Of a DNA stretch of 64,000 nucleotides, positions 38,169 to 46,869 are shown piece by piece. Numbering within the stretch: position 1 is the first letter of the stretch; every line of letters begins with the position of its first letter. The DNA is from Reyranella sp. (lineage in GTDB: Bacteria > Pseudomonadota > Alphaproteobacteria > Reyranellales > Reyranellaceae), in the NCBI RefSeq assembly GCF_017305915.1, contig NZ_JAFKJN010000009.1, forward strand, positions 1 to 64,000. The letters run 5' to 3'. Under the pieces are notes generated by a model that was given only the letters and a program-made list of their open reading frames with translations, was not told the origin of the DNA and did no database searches. Both the position numbers and the translations under genes were made by a program.

Positions 38169-39560
38169 ATGAAGCAGTATCGGAGGTTCGCTGCGATCAT
38201 GAGCATGGTCGCGGCGGCGGCCACGGCCACGGCAACATCGGTGCGGGCGCAAAGCGCCAAGCAGGAAGATCCGATCCCCGAGACCCCGCATCAAAGCCTG
38301 CTGGCGATCGAGAAGGCTTTCGCCGCGGTCCCGAAGGCGGAACCGACGATGCTGTTTCCCCAGATCCGCGAGCAGCTCAAGGACGCACCGCCCTTCCTGC
38401 GCGATGCGAAGGCTGCGATCAACGTGCGCAGCTACTACCGCGACCAGGTGAGCGACGCGTCGACCGGGGCACGCTGGCTGGAGGCGTGGGCAAGCGGCGG
38501 CTCGGTAGCCTTCGAGAGCGGCCGGCTGTTCGACCTGATCTCGGGCGGCTTCGTGCTCTACACCTCATTCCCGGTCCATGCGCCGATCGAGCACGACGGC
38601 ACCGGCCTGCTCAAGCCCGGCCAACAGCAGTACGGCGTGCTCGGCCAGCTCTACGGCAAGGTTCATATCACCGATGACCACGAGATCATCGCCGGGCGCT
38701 ATCTCTTCGAGACGCCGTTTCTCGGCCCGCAAGACAACCGCATGTCGCCGAAGACCTTCTACGGCTACGTCCTGCGCGGCAGCTTCGGCGGTCCTGACGG
38801 AGGTCCGTACTTCCGCTACGGCGGCGGCTATGTCGCCGCCATGAAGGACCGCAATGCGACCGACTTCGTCTCGATGTCGCGCGCGGCAGGAGCGGGCGAG
38901 GATCGCGGTACCGGCGTGCTGGGCGGGCTGTTCCGCTGGGGGCCGCTTCGCATCGGCGCGATCGATTACTATGCCCAGGACACGATCAACATCTTCTATA
39001 CCGAGGCGAAAATCGCGACGGCGCTCGGCTCGGACCTGCTGGCCGCGCTGTCGACGCAGTTCGCCGCTCAGAACAGCACCGGGAGCAACCTGCTGAACGG
39101 CGGCACCTATTGGGCCACCAGCGAATTCGGGGCCCAGCTCCAGCTCGGCTACAGATCGGCGATCGCGACCGCGGCCATCACCGCCGTGAATGCGGGCTTC
39201 AACATCCAGACGCCGTGGAGCGGCAACCCGTTCTACACCGACGCCCTGATCCAACCCTTCAATCGCGCCGGCGAGACCGCGCTCATGGCCGGCCTGTCCT
39301 ACGTCGCGACGCCGCTCGGCCTGCCGGGCGTCGGCGCCTCGGTGTTCTACTTTCGCGGCTGGACCCAGGCGCCCGCCTCGGGCGTCCCGGTGCTCGAGGA
39401 CGAGTGGAACTTCAGTCTCGAATGGCGGCCCAACTGGGACGTGTTGAAGGGCCTGTGGCTGCGCGCACAGTATGGCCAGGCGAGGGTCGACCAGAACAAT
39501 GTCCGCACCACCGTCGACGAGGTGCGGCTGATCCTGAACTACGGCATCAAGCTCTACTGA
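38169..39560 (+). CDS. OprD-family outer membrane porin
   Basis: The 463-residue protein has a signal peptide (residues 1 to about 28, cleavage after VRAQS or nearby) and a beta-rich mature part. OprD-type motifs are visible: a segment with FYGYVLRGSFGGPDGGPYFRYG, DRGTGVLGGLFRW, IGAIDYYAQDTINIFYTEAK and a C-terminus of strand-like repeats ending in ILNYGIKLY with a terminal aromatic. It should form a substrate-selective channel for small anionic or amino-acid-like solutes. It is likely co-transcribed with the Fnr-type gene just upstream. Confidence 0.85.
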   Translation: MKQYRRFAAIMSMVAAAATATATSVRAQSAKQEDPIPETPHQSLLAIEKAFAAVPKAEPTMLFPQIREQLKDAPPFLRDAKAAINVRSYYRDQVSDASTGARWLEAWASGGSVAFESGRLFDLISGGFVLYTSFPVHAPIEHDGTGLLKPGQQQYGVLGQLYGKVHITDDHEIIAGRYLFETPFLGPQDNRMSPKTFYGYVLRGSFGGPDGGPYFRYGGGYVAAMKDRNATDFVSMSRAAGAGEDRGTGVLGGLFRWGPLRIGAIDYYAQDTINIFYTEAKIATALGSDLLAALSTQFAAQNSTGSNLLNGGTYWATSEFGAQLQLGYRSAIATAAITAVNAGFNIQTPWSGNPFYTDALIQPFNRAGETALMAGLSYVATPLGLPGVGASVFYFRGWTQAPASGVPVLEDEWNFSLEWRPNWDVLKGLWLRAQYGQARVDQNNVRTTVDEVRLILNYGIKLY

Positions 39561-39605
39561 GCCAGCTCGAAAGAGCTTGCGGATAAGCGCTCGTGGCGGA
39601 GCGCC

Positions 39606-39674
39606 ATTATGGGCAATGGGCCGGGTTTCGCGCGTTGAGTCTCCGGCAGAATTTTCGCGGCCATTGCCCATAAT
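39606..39674. repeat. 14-bp perfect inverted repeat, 41-nt spacer
   Basis: ATTATGGGCAATGG at 39606-39619 and CCATTGCCCATAAT at 39661-39674 are exact complements, with a 41-nt spacer. A partial third copy (ATTATGGTGCCC) begins near 39695. It could be an operator pair, or an RNA hairpin between the porin stop and the next gene. There is no T-tract. Confidence 0.7.
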
Positions 39675-39738
39675 AGGTGCGCGGATCGACTCAGATTATG
39701 GTGCCCGCGGTATTCAGCTTGACGCGCAGGATTCCGCC

Positions 39739-40047
39739 ATGTCCAACGATCCGTCTTTCGATTTCCGCCTGGCCAACGGCCGCTTCGCCAAGGGCAGTCC
39801 CGACGGTCCCGACGTGGTCCTGAACGGCGAGCTGACGCCGCAGGAGGGCGCGGCCACGGCGCGCGTGCTGATGGCGCATGCCTACGTGGCCGACCTCGAC
39901 CGCCGCATGACGGCCCTCGAGGAGCACCAGCGCCTGCCCGCACTACCGAAAACAAACGGCGAAACGGTGGGCCGGCGTTCACGGGATCTTCTCGCGGAAG
40001 GTCAAGACTCGTCCAGAGCGACTGGCCTAAGGTGCGCCCATGCCTGA
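39739..40047 (+). CDS. small hypothetical protein (102 aa) overlapping the phosphotransacetylase gene
   Basis: A 102-residue polar protein with an N-terminal motif FDFRLANGRFAKGSPDGPDV and a helical stretch (GAATARVLMAHAYVADLDRR). GCAGGA lies about 8 nt upstream of the ATG. Its last 8 nt overlap the start of the phosphotransacetylase-type gene. The last 35 residues are low-complexity and basic, so the true stop might once have lain earlier. No family recognised. Confidence 0.6.
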   Translation: MSNDPSFDFRLANGRFAKGSPDGPDVVLNGELTPQEGAATARVLMAHAYVADLDRRMTALEEHQRLPALPKTNGETVGRRSRDLLAEGQDSSRATGLRCAHA

Positions 40048-40999
40048 TCAAGCCGTTCCCGGAAAGCACCACGACAAGTACGAGCGCCTGATCGCGGCGG
40101 CGCGCGAGCGCAAGGGCGTCGCGATGGCGGTCGTTCACCCCTGCGACGAGGTCTCGCTCGAGAGCGCGGTCGAGGCGGCGAAGCTCGGCCTGATCCGGCC
40201 GATCCTGGTCGGGCCGCCGCATCGCATCCGCGCCGCGGCCGAGAAGACCAAGCTCGATATCTCGCGGTTCGAGCAGGTCGCGTCCGAGCACAGTCACGAT
40301 TCGGCGGCCAAGGCCGTCCTCCAGGTGAAGGAGGGCAAGGCCGAGGCGCTGATGAAGGGCAGCCTGCACACCGACGAGCTGATGGGCGCCGTGGTGTCGC
40401 GCAGCGACGGCATCCGCACCGCGCGCCGCATCAGCCACTGCTTCATCATGGACGTGCCGGGCCACGCCGACGCGCTGATCATCACCGACGCTGCCGTCAA
40501 CATCGCGCCCGACCTCGAGGCCAAGGTCGACATCGTCCAGAACGCGATCGACCTCGCGCACGCCATGGGTGCGGCCGAGGTGCGGGTCGCCATCCTGAGC
40601 GCGATGGAGACGGTCAACCCCAAGGTGCCGTCGACCGTCGAGGCAGCCGCCCTGTGCAAGATGGCCGATAGAGGCCAGATCACCGGCGCGCTGCTCGACG
40701 GGCCGCTGGCGCTCGACAATGCGATCAGCCCCGATGCGGCAGCGATCAAGCACATCGTCTCGCCGGTCGCCGGCCGCGCCAACGTGCTGGTGGTGCCCGA
40801 CCTCGAGGCCGGCAACATGCTGGCCAAGAGCCTTTCTTTCCTGGCCGGCGCCGACGCCGCCGGCATCGTGCTGGGCGCGCGGGTGCCGATCGTGCTGACC
40901 AGCCGCGCCGACTCGCTGCCGACCCGGCTCGCCTCCTGCGCCGTCGCCGTGCTGTCCGCCGCGGCGCGCCGGGCTAATGCCAATTCAGTCATCGCCTGA
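40040..40999 (+). CDS. phosphate acetyl/butyryltransferase
   Basis: The 319-residue enzyme interconverts acyl-CoA and acyl phosphate. It has the family pattern: VAMAVVHPCDEVSLESAVEAA, LIRPILVGPP, AEALMKGSLHTDELMGAVVS, a VPDLEAGNMLAKSLSFLAGAD motif and a C-terminal VLTSRADSLPTRLAS. It is the short form without extra N-terminal domains. The acetate/propionate kinase begins 3 nt later, so together they can make ATP from acetyl-CoA, an arrangement often under Fnr/FixK control in relatives. That control here is inference. Preference for acetyl- or butyryl-CoA cannot be read from the sequence. Confidence 0.91.
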   Translation: MPDQAVPGKHHDKYERLIAAARERKGVAMAVVHPCDEVSLESAVEAAKLGLIRPILVGPPHRIRAAAEKTKLDISRFEQVASEHSHDSAAKAVLQVKEGKAEALMKGSLHTDELMGAVVSRSDGIRTARRISHCFIMDVPGHADALIITDAAVNIAPDLEAKVDIVQNAIDLAHAMGAAEVRVAILSAMETVNPKVPSTVEAAALCKMADRGQITGALLDGPLALDNAISPDAAAIKHIVSPVAGRANVLVVPDLEAGNMLAKSLSFLAGADAAGIVLGARVPIVLTSRADSLPTRLASCAVAVLSAAARRANANSVIA

Positions 41000-41002
41000 C
41001 CG

Positions 41003-42175
41003 ATGAGCGGCTGCGTCGCGGTCCTCAACGCCGGCTCCTCGAGCATCAAGTTCGCGATCTACCGGGCGGACGGGCTCGACCTGATGTTCCGCGGCCAGAT
41101 CGAGCGGATCGGCAGCAAGCCGCGGCTCAGGGTGTTCGATGCCGCGCACAAGCCGGTGGTCGAGCGCGAATGGGCCGGTAACGACCTCGACCATCGCGCC
41201 GCCACCGAGGAGATCGTCCGCACCGGCCGCCAGTTAATCGGCGATGCGCAGATCCATGCCGTCGGCCACCGCGTGGCGCATGGCGGGGCCGAGTACGCGG
41301 TGCCCGTGCGAGTCGATGCCAAGGTCGTCGAGACGCTGGCCCGGCTGATCCCGCTGGCGCCGCTGCACCAGCCGCACAATCTCGAGCCGATCAGGGTGAT
41401 CGCCCAGGCGATGCCGGACCTGCCGCAGGTCGCCTGCTTCGACACCGCCTTCCATCGCAGCCAGCCGCCGCTCGCCCAGGCCTTCGCCCTGCCGCGCAAG
41501 CTGAGCGAAGAGGGCGTGCGCCGCTACGGCTTCCACGGCCTCAGCTACGAGTTCATCGTCACGCGGCTCCGTGAGCTCGATCCCGCGCTGGCGGCCAGGC
41601 GGCTGGTGATCGCCCATCTCGGCAACGGCGCCAGCCTCGCCGCGGTCAGGGACGGCCGCAGCGTCGCCAGCACCATGGGCTTCACCGCGGTCGACGGGCT
41701 GATGATGGGCACGCGCACCGGCTCCATCGATCCCGGCGTGATCCTGTACCTGATGGACAGCCGCGGCATGGATGCGCGCGCCGTCGAGTCGCTGATCTAC
41801 AACGAGTCGGGCCTGCTCGGCGTCTCCGGCCTCTCGTCGGACATGCGCACGCTGCGGCAATTGTCGGCACTCGAGGCGCGCGAGGCGATCGACCTCTTCA
41901 TATACCGTATCGTTCGCGAGATCGGCTCGATGGCGGCGGCGCTCGGCGGGCTCGACGGTGTGGTCTTCACCGGCGGCATCGGCGAGAACGACGTCGCGAC
42001 TCGCGCCGAGGTCGCCGCGCAATGCGGATGGCTGGGCCTTGTCCTCGACGAGGCGCGCAACGAGGAAGGCGAGGGCCGCATCAGCGCCGCGTCGTCGTCG
42101 ATCGCGGCCTGGGTCATCCCGACCGACGAGGAACGCATGATCGCCCGCCACACGATGGCGGTGGTGACGCGCTGA
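41003..42175 (+). CDS. ackA: acetate/propionate family kinase
   Basis: AckA makes ATP and acetate from acetyl phosphate. The 390-residue protein has the N-terminal signature VLNAGSSSIKFAIY (residues 7-20), the second acetokinase signature HLGNGASLAAVRDGRS, GFTAVDGLMMGTRTGSIDPG and a C-terminal FTGGIGENDVATRAEV. Length is typical. It is 3 nt after the phosphotransacetylase gene. Members of this family may prefer propionate. Confidence 0.94.
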   Translation: MSGCVAVLNAGSSSIKFAIYRADGLDLMFRGQIERIGSKPRLRVFDAAHKPVVEREWAGNDLDHRAATEEIVRTGRQLIGDAQIHAVGHRVAHGGAEYAVPVRVDAKVVETLARLIPLAPLHQPHNLEPIRVIAQAMPDLPQVACFDTAFHRSQPPLAQAFALPRKLSEEGVRRYGFHGLSYEFIVTRLRELDPALAARRLVIAHLGNGASLAAVRDGRSVASTMGFTAVDGLMMGTRTGSIDPGVILYLMDSRGMDARAVESLIYNESGLLGVSGLSSDMRTLRQLSALEAREAIDLFIYRIVREIGSMAAALGGLDGVVFTGGIGENDVATRAEVAAQCGWLGLVLDEARNEEGEGRISAASSSIAAWVIPTDEERMIARHTMAVVTR

Positions 42176-42391
42176 CGATCGGATAACAGGGAAATAACAG
42201 CGATTTTCACCGTCAGCGGCTCAAGCGAGTGAACGATACGGACGTAACGATTTTCGTGTCGGACGTAATCGGCATGAAATCGGTTCGCCATAGCGTCGCT
42301 GTGCTTCCGAAGGGGGATCGAGCCGAAGCGCGGCGGACGAGTCGACGCGTGCCGCGATCATGCCCGGCTAGCGGAAGCCGAAGAGGGGGAC

Positions 42392-42730
42392 ATGATGGCG
42401 TCGCCTTTCTCAGGGCCGACTCGGGCAGCCGGGACGCGCAAGCCTGTGGGCCGAGCTCCCGCAGGCGAAGACGCGGGACAGTACAAAGTGGGCTACGGCA
42501 AGCCGCCGATCGCGTCGCGCTTCAAGAAGGGTATGTCGGGCAATCCCAGAGGCCGCCCGCCGGGGCGGCAACCGCGCGTCGCCGATGAACTGACCGATGA
42601 GCAGATCCTGCAGATGGTGAAGGAGCGCAAGCTCACCTGGCTGGCGCTGTTCGACCTGTACCTCGATGAAAAGCTGGCCGAGGAAACGCGCGATCGGGCT
42701 GATGGAAGGAGGCCCGCTCAGGGTGAATAG
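42392..42730 (+). CDS. DUF5681 domain protein
   Basis: A 112-residue basic protein with the DUF5681 signature: YKVGYGKPPIASRFKKGMSG followed by NPRGRPPG. This short motif is common in proteins near mobile or phage-like genes, and its function is unknown. ATG codons at 42392 and 42395 share an AGAGGGGG ribosome site. The last 13 nt overlap the end of the convergent HyuB gene. No other phage gene is visible in the window. Confidence 0.78.
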   Translation: MMASPFSGPTRAAGTRKPVGRAPAGEDAGQYKVGYGKPPIASRFKKGMSGNPRGRPPGRQPRVADELTDEQILQMVKERKLTWLALFDLYLDEKLAEETRDRADGRRPAQGE

Positions 42731-44352
42731 CCGTAGGCCTCGTGCGCGGAGGCGGGCGTGATCACGCCTTCGGCGAGATCGCGCGCCACCGCGTCCGCCG
42801 TGCGCTCGTCGGGCGGGCCGTAGCCGCCGGCGCCCGGCGTCACCAGGGCGAACCAATGCCCGGCCTTCAGCACCGCCTGGTCGCCGTCGAAGACGACGCC
42901 AGGTCCGCCCTCGACCTTGCCATGGGCGCCCGGGCCGCCGCCGAACAGGCCCCAGCTCCGGGAAAGCTGGCGGGTGAGATCGACCCGCACGCGGCAGTCG
43001 TGCGTCGCCTGGTAGACGCGCCGCAAGCCCATACCGCCGCGGTAGCGGCCGACGCCGCCGGAATCGGCGACCAGCTCGTAGCGCATCAGCACCAGCGGGT
43101 ATTCGATCTCCAGTGCCTCGACCGGCAGGTTCGAGGTGTTGGTGGTATGGACATGCACGCCGTCCAGCCCGTCCTTGAGCGAGCGCGCGCCGCTGCCGCC
43201 GCCGATCGTCTCGAGATAGACCCAGGTCGAGCCGGCGCCAGGGGTATTGGGGGGCCGCTTGCCGATGAAGTACGCCACGGTGCAGGCCGAGTTGGAGCAG
43301 GCCATGACGCGCTCCGGTACCACCTGCGCCAGCGCCCCCAGGATCATGTCGGCGACCCGCTGGCAGGTCTGCAGGCGGCCGTTGACCGCGGCCGGCGCGG
43401 TGCAGTTCAGGATGCTGCCGAGCGGCGCGGTGATCGAGAGCGGCCGCGCCAGCCCGGCATTGGGCAGGATAGAAGGGTCCATCACCGACTTCACCACGTA
43501 GTAGGCGGTGGCGAGCAGGGCGGTGTAGGTCATGTTGACGCCGGCGCGCCGCTGCTCGGGCCCCTCGAAGGCGAGCGCCAATTGATCGCCCGTCACCGTG
43601 ACCTCGACGGCGAGCGGCAGCGGTTCGGGCACTTCCTCGTTGTCGAACACGTCCTCGAAGCGCCAGGTGCCGTCGGGGATCGCCGCGATCGCCGCCCGCA
43701 TCTTGCGCTCGGCATAGTCCATCAGCGCCTCGCCGGCCGACAGCACGGTCGCCGTGCCGTACTTGGCGGCGAGCGCCTGGAAGCGCTGCACGCCGACCCG
43801 GTTGGCCGCCATCTGCGCCCGCAAGTCGGACAGCCGCTCCTTGGGAACCTGGCAATTGAGCAGGATCAGGTCGGCCACGTCCTTCTGCAGCTCGCCGCCG
43901 CGATACAGCCGCACCGGCGGGATGCGCAGTCCCTCCTGGTAGATGTGCGCGTGGCCGCGGTCGACGAAGTCGGCGTGGTGCGCCAGGTTCACCGTCCAGG
44001 CGACCAGCGTGTTGTCGATGAAGATCGGCTCGGCGATCACGATGTCGGGCAGGTGCGTGCCGCCGCCTTCGTAGGCATCGTTGCCGATGAAGGCGTCGCC
44101 CGGCCTGATGTCCTGGGTCGGATAGCGCCGCATGATGTGCGGCACCAGGTCAAGGAAGCTGCCGAGATGGATCGGGATGTGCTCGGCCTGGCAGAGCGTC
44201 TCGCCGCGGGCGTTGAACAGCGCCGTCGAGCAGTCGCGCCGCTCCTTGATGTTGGTCGAGTGCGAGGCGCGGATCAGCGTCTCGCCGGTCTCCTCGACGA
44301 TCGACGCCAGGGCGGCGCCGATCACCTCGACCGTGATGGGATCGACGCTCAT
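42718..44352 (-). CDS. hyuB: hydantoinase B/oxoprolinase family protein
   Basis: The 544-residue protein is the B subunit of an ATP-dependent hydantoinase/oxoprolinase, or the matching part of an acetone carboxylase-like enzyme. Family features are DPITVEVIGAALASIVEETG, TLIRASHSTNIKERRDCSTA, the GHAHIYQEGLRIPPVRLYRGG segment and a glycine-rich C-terminus (GGGPGAHGKVEGGPG). It is preceded by HyuA on the same strand across a 148-nt gap that holds a large inverted repeat. GGGAGG lies about 10 nt before the ATG. Confidence 0.93.
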   Translation of the reverse strand: MSVDPITVEVIGAALASIVEETGETLIRASHSTNIKERRDCSTALFNARGETLCQAEHIPIHLGSFLDLVPHIMRRYPTQDIRPGDAFIGNDAYEGGGTHLPDIVIAEPIFIDNTLVAWTVNLAHHADFVDRGHAHIYQEGLRIPPVRLYRGGELQKDVADLILLNCQVPKERLSDLRAQMAANRVGVQRFQALAAKYGTATVLSAGEALMDYAERKMRAAIAAIPDGTWRFEDVFDNEEVPEPLPLAVEVTVTGDQLALAFEGPEQRRAGVNMTYTALLATAYYVVKSVMDPSILPNAGLARPLSITAPLGSILNCTAPAAVNGRLQTCQRVADMILGALAQVVPERVMACSNSACTVAYFIGKRPPNTPGAGSTWVYLETIGGGSGARSLKDGLDGVHVHTTNTSNLPVEALEIEYPLVLMRYELVADSGGVGRYRGGMGLRRVYQATHDCRVRVDLTRQLSRSWGLFGGGPGAHGKVEGGPGVVFDGDQAVLKAGHWFALVTPGAGGYGPPDERTADAVARDLAEGVITPASAHEAYGYSP

Positions 44353-44359
44353 CGCGATG

Positions 44360-44489
44360 TTCCTCCCTGCGCGAAGCGCGGGGAGGTGCCGCCGAAGGCG
44401 GCGGAGGGGTCATGAGCCGCCCCACGGTTGGGGCCCATGACCCCTCCGGCCGCTGCGCGGCCACCTCCCCGGCTCCGCCAGGGAGGAAG
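44360..44489. repeat. long imperfect inverted repeat between hyuA and hyuB
   Basis: Arms of about 60 nt (44360-44421 and 44428-44489) fold back on each other with shared blocks CTTCCTCCCT, GGGGAGGTG and GGAGGGGTCATG. Between those blocks each arm also holds small stem-loops (GCGCGAAGCGC, GCCGCCGAAGGCGGC on the left; GGCCGCTGCGCGGCC on the right) that differ in sequence but keep pairing. It fills almost the whole gap inside an operon. It resembles a dispersed palindromic intergenic repeat. Confidence 0.8.
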
Positions 44490-44500
44490 TCGTGAGGTGC

Positions 44501-46558
44501 TCATGCGGCCTCCAGGATCAGGTTGAGCCAGCGGTCGACCCGCGCCGTCATGCCGGGCGGCACCAGCGTGGTGGCGTCCATCTGCTCGACGATCGCGGGG
44601 CCGGCGAAGCGGTGGCCCGGCCGCAGCCGCTCGCGGGCATAGATCGGCGTCGCGGCGAAACCCTTGGTCTCGGCCAGCCAGACGTCGCGATGGGTCGCGA
44701 TGGCGCCGGAGGCGTCGGGTCCCGCCTCGGGATGCGTCTTGAGCTCCGCCTTGCGCACCACGCCGTTGGCCTCCAGCCGCAGGGTGACGATCTCGACCGG
44801 GTCTTCGTCGGTCGCAAAACCGTAGCGCTGGCGATGCGCCTCGGCAAAGCGTGAGAGGAGAGTGGCCATGGTCGCGCCCTCGTACGCGATGCCCAGCTCG
44901 TAGTTCTGGCCGTGATAGCGCATGTCGACGGTGCGGCTGAGCCGCCGGTCGGCGGGCGCGATGCCTTCCTGCTCGAACCAACGTTCGGCTTGTGCGGTGA
45001 GAGCGGCGAAGCCCTCGGCGAGCTCGGTTGCCGCGCTGTCCTTGGCCGGCAACAGCCGCGTCACCGCGAAGTCGGCGCGCAGGTCGGTCAGCAGCAGACC
45101 CATGGCGCAGAGGATGCCGGGATTGGCGGGCACCAGCACGCAGCGCATGTCGAGCTCGCGGGCGAGCCGCGCGGCGTGCAAGGGCCCTGCGCCGCCGAAC
45201 GCCATCAGCGTGTAGTGACGAGGGTCGTGGCCGCGCTGCACCGAGATGACACGGATCGCCCGCGCCATGTTCGCGGTGACGACGGAGAGGATGCCCTGCG
45301 CGGTCTCCATCAGGCCGAGCCCGAGCCGGTCGGCCAGCCCCTGAACGGCGTCGACGGCGAGCTCGCGGCGGATCGGCATGCGCCCGCCCAGCAGGTGCTC
45401 GGGGTTCAGCGTCTGCAGCACCACGTTGGCGTCGGTGACCGCGGGCTCACGGTTGCCCCTGTCGTAGCAGACCGGCCCGGGATCGGCGCCGCAGGAGCGC
45501 GGACCGACCTTTAGCAGGCCGCCGGCATCGATATGGGCGATCGAGCCGCCGCCCGCGCCGACGGTGTGGATGTCGAGCATCGGCGCCTTGATCGGATAGC
45601 CGTGCACCGTCGCCTCCGAGGCCAATTTGCACTGGCCGTCCTGCAGCAGCGCCACGTCGGTCGAGGTGCCGCCCATGTCGAAGGTGATGAGGTCGGGCAT
45701 TCCCGCCGCGCGGCCGATCGCCTGCGCGCCGACCACCCCGGTCGAGGGGCCGGACAGCACCGTGCGCACCGGCATGGCCGCGGCTGTCGCAAAGCCGATG
45801 ACGCCGCCGTTCGATTGCGTGAGATGCGGCGCGGTCGCGAGGCCCAGCGCCTCGAGCCGCTGTTTCAGCCGCTCGATGTAGCCCGCCATGACCGGGCCGA
45901 GATAGGCGTTGAGCACCACCGTCGACAGCCGCTCGAACTCGCGGAACTCGGGCGCGATCTCGTGGCCGGCCGAGAGGAAGGCGTCGGGCAGCTCCTCGCG
46001 CAGGATGGCGAGCGCGCGCTTCTCGTGATCGGGCCGCACGAAGCCGTAGAGGAAGGACACCGCGACCGCCTTCACACCGGCTGCCTTCAGCCGGCGTGCC
46101 GCGGCGCGTACGGCCTCCTCGTCGAGTGCGGTGGCGACGTCGCCGGTATGCAGCACACGCTCCGGCACTTCCAGCCGCAGGTCGCGCGGCACCAGGGTCG
46201 GCGGCTTGTCGGCCTGGATGTCGTAGAGATCGGGCCGCTTCTGCCGGCCGATCTCCAGGAGATCGCGGAAGCCTTCGGTGGTGACCAGCCCGGTCTTCAC
46301 GCCGCGATGCTGGATCAGCGCGTTGGTCGCGACCGTCGTGCCGTGGCCGAAATAGGCGACGACCGACGCCGGCTTGTCGCCTGCGTCGGGCGCTACCCGG
46401 CGCAGGCCTTCTTCGACGCCCTGGGCGATGCCGCGCGAGGGATCATCGGGTGTGGACGGGACCTTCCACACCTCGACGCGGCCCTGCTCCTCGTCGAACA
46501 GGCAGACGTCGGTGAACGTCCCACCCGAATCGACGCCGACGCGCCAGCGTTGCGTCAC
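44501..46558 (-). CDS. hyuA: hydantoinase A/oxoprolinase family protein
   Basis: The 685-residue A subunit has the nucleotide-binding start VGVDSGGTFTDVCLF (residues 8-22), VAYFGHGTTVATNALIQHRG, the KTGLVTTEGFRDLLEIGRQ segment, a long ASKHA-like central region with FDMGGTSTDVALL, and the C-terminal VRFAGPAIVEQMDATT-like end. With HyuB it should open a lactam or imide ring with ATP, or carboxylate a ketone. It overlaps the DUF6295 gene by 4 nt (ATGA). Confidence 0.94.
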   Translation of the reverse strand: MTQRWRVGVDSGGTFTDVCLFDEEQGRVEVWKVPSTPDDPSRGIAQGVEEGLRRVAPDAGDKPASVVAYFGHGTTVATNALIQHRGVKTGLVTTEGFRDLLEIGRQKRPDLYDIQADKPPTLVPRDLRLEVPERVLHTGDVATALDEEAVRAAARRLKAAGVKAVAVSFLYGFVRPDHEKRALAILREELPDAFLSAGHEIAPEFREFERLSTVVLNAYLGPVMAGYIERLKQRLEALGLATAPHLTQSNGGVIGFATAAAMPVRTVLSGPSTGVVGAQAIGRAAGMPDLITFDMGGTSTDVALLQDGQCKLASEATVHGYPIKAPMLDIHTVGAGGGSIAHIDAGGLLKVGPRSCGADPGPVCYDRGNREPAVTDANVVLQTLNPEHLLGGRMPIRRELAVDAVQGLADRLGLGLMETAQGILSVVTANMARAIRVISVQRGHDPRHYTLMAFGGAGPLHAARLARELDMRCVLVPANPGILCAMGLLLTDLRADFAVTRLLPAKDSAATELAEGFAALTAQAERWFEQEGIAPADRRLSRTVDMRYHGQNYELGIAYEGATMATLLSRFAEAHRQRYGFATDEDPVEIVTLRLEANGVVRKAELKTHPEAGPDASGAIATHRDVWLAETKGFAATPIYARERLRPGHRFAGPAIVEQMDATTLVPPGMTARVDRWLNLILEAA

Positions 46559-46860
46559 GCCGCCCGGACGAGGCTGATGGGCGCGCCCTTGCCGCGCACC
46601 TCTGCCTCCTCGAACTCGGCCGCGGCGATCGCGCGGTCCAATGCGGCCCGCAACGCCTTGGCCGATTCGAGGGTGATCTCAACACCGGCGCGGGCGCTGG
46701 CGTCGAGGTCGTGGTTGAAGAAGTCGAGCGTAATGACGTCGCCCAGCAAAGCGTGGCGGGCATGGTCATAGGAGACCACGGCCTGCGTCAGCGGGAACCA
46801 CTCGTCGCCGCGCTTGGCCATGCCTTCGGCTTCGGTGATCTCGACAATCGACGTGCACAT
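46555..46860 (-). CDS. DUF6295 family small protein
   Basis: A 101-residue protein starting MCTSIVEITEAEGMAKRG, with WFPLTQAVVSYDHARHALLGD and DFFNHDLDASARAGVEITLE. These match my recollection of DUF6295, a small family with a conserved N-terminal MCT and a W-F-P-L motif. Its tight coupling to hyuA (4-nt overlap) suggests a helper or third subunit. The function is unknown. Confidence 0.72.
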   Translation of the reverse strand: MCTSIVEITEAEGMAKRGDEWFPLTQAVVSYDHARHALLGDVITLDFFNHDLDASARAGVEITLESAKALRAALDRAIAAAEFEEAEVRGKGAPISLVRAA

Positions 46861-46869
46861 GGGCTGCTC

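Noticed and set aside
42229..42391. GTG-initiated ORF ahead of the DUF5681 gene
   Set aside because: Different frame from DUF5681, basic low-complexity translation, no ribosome site.
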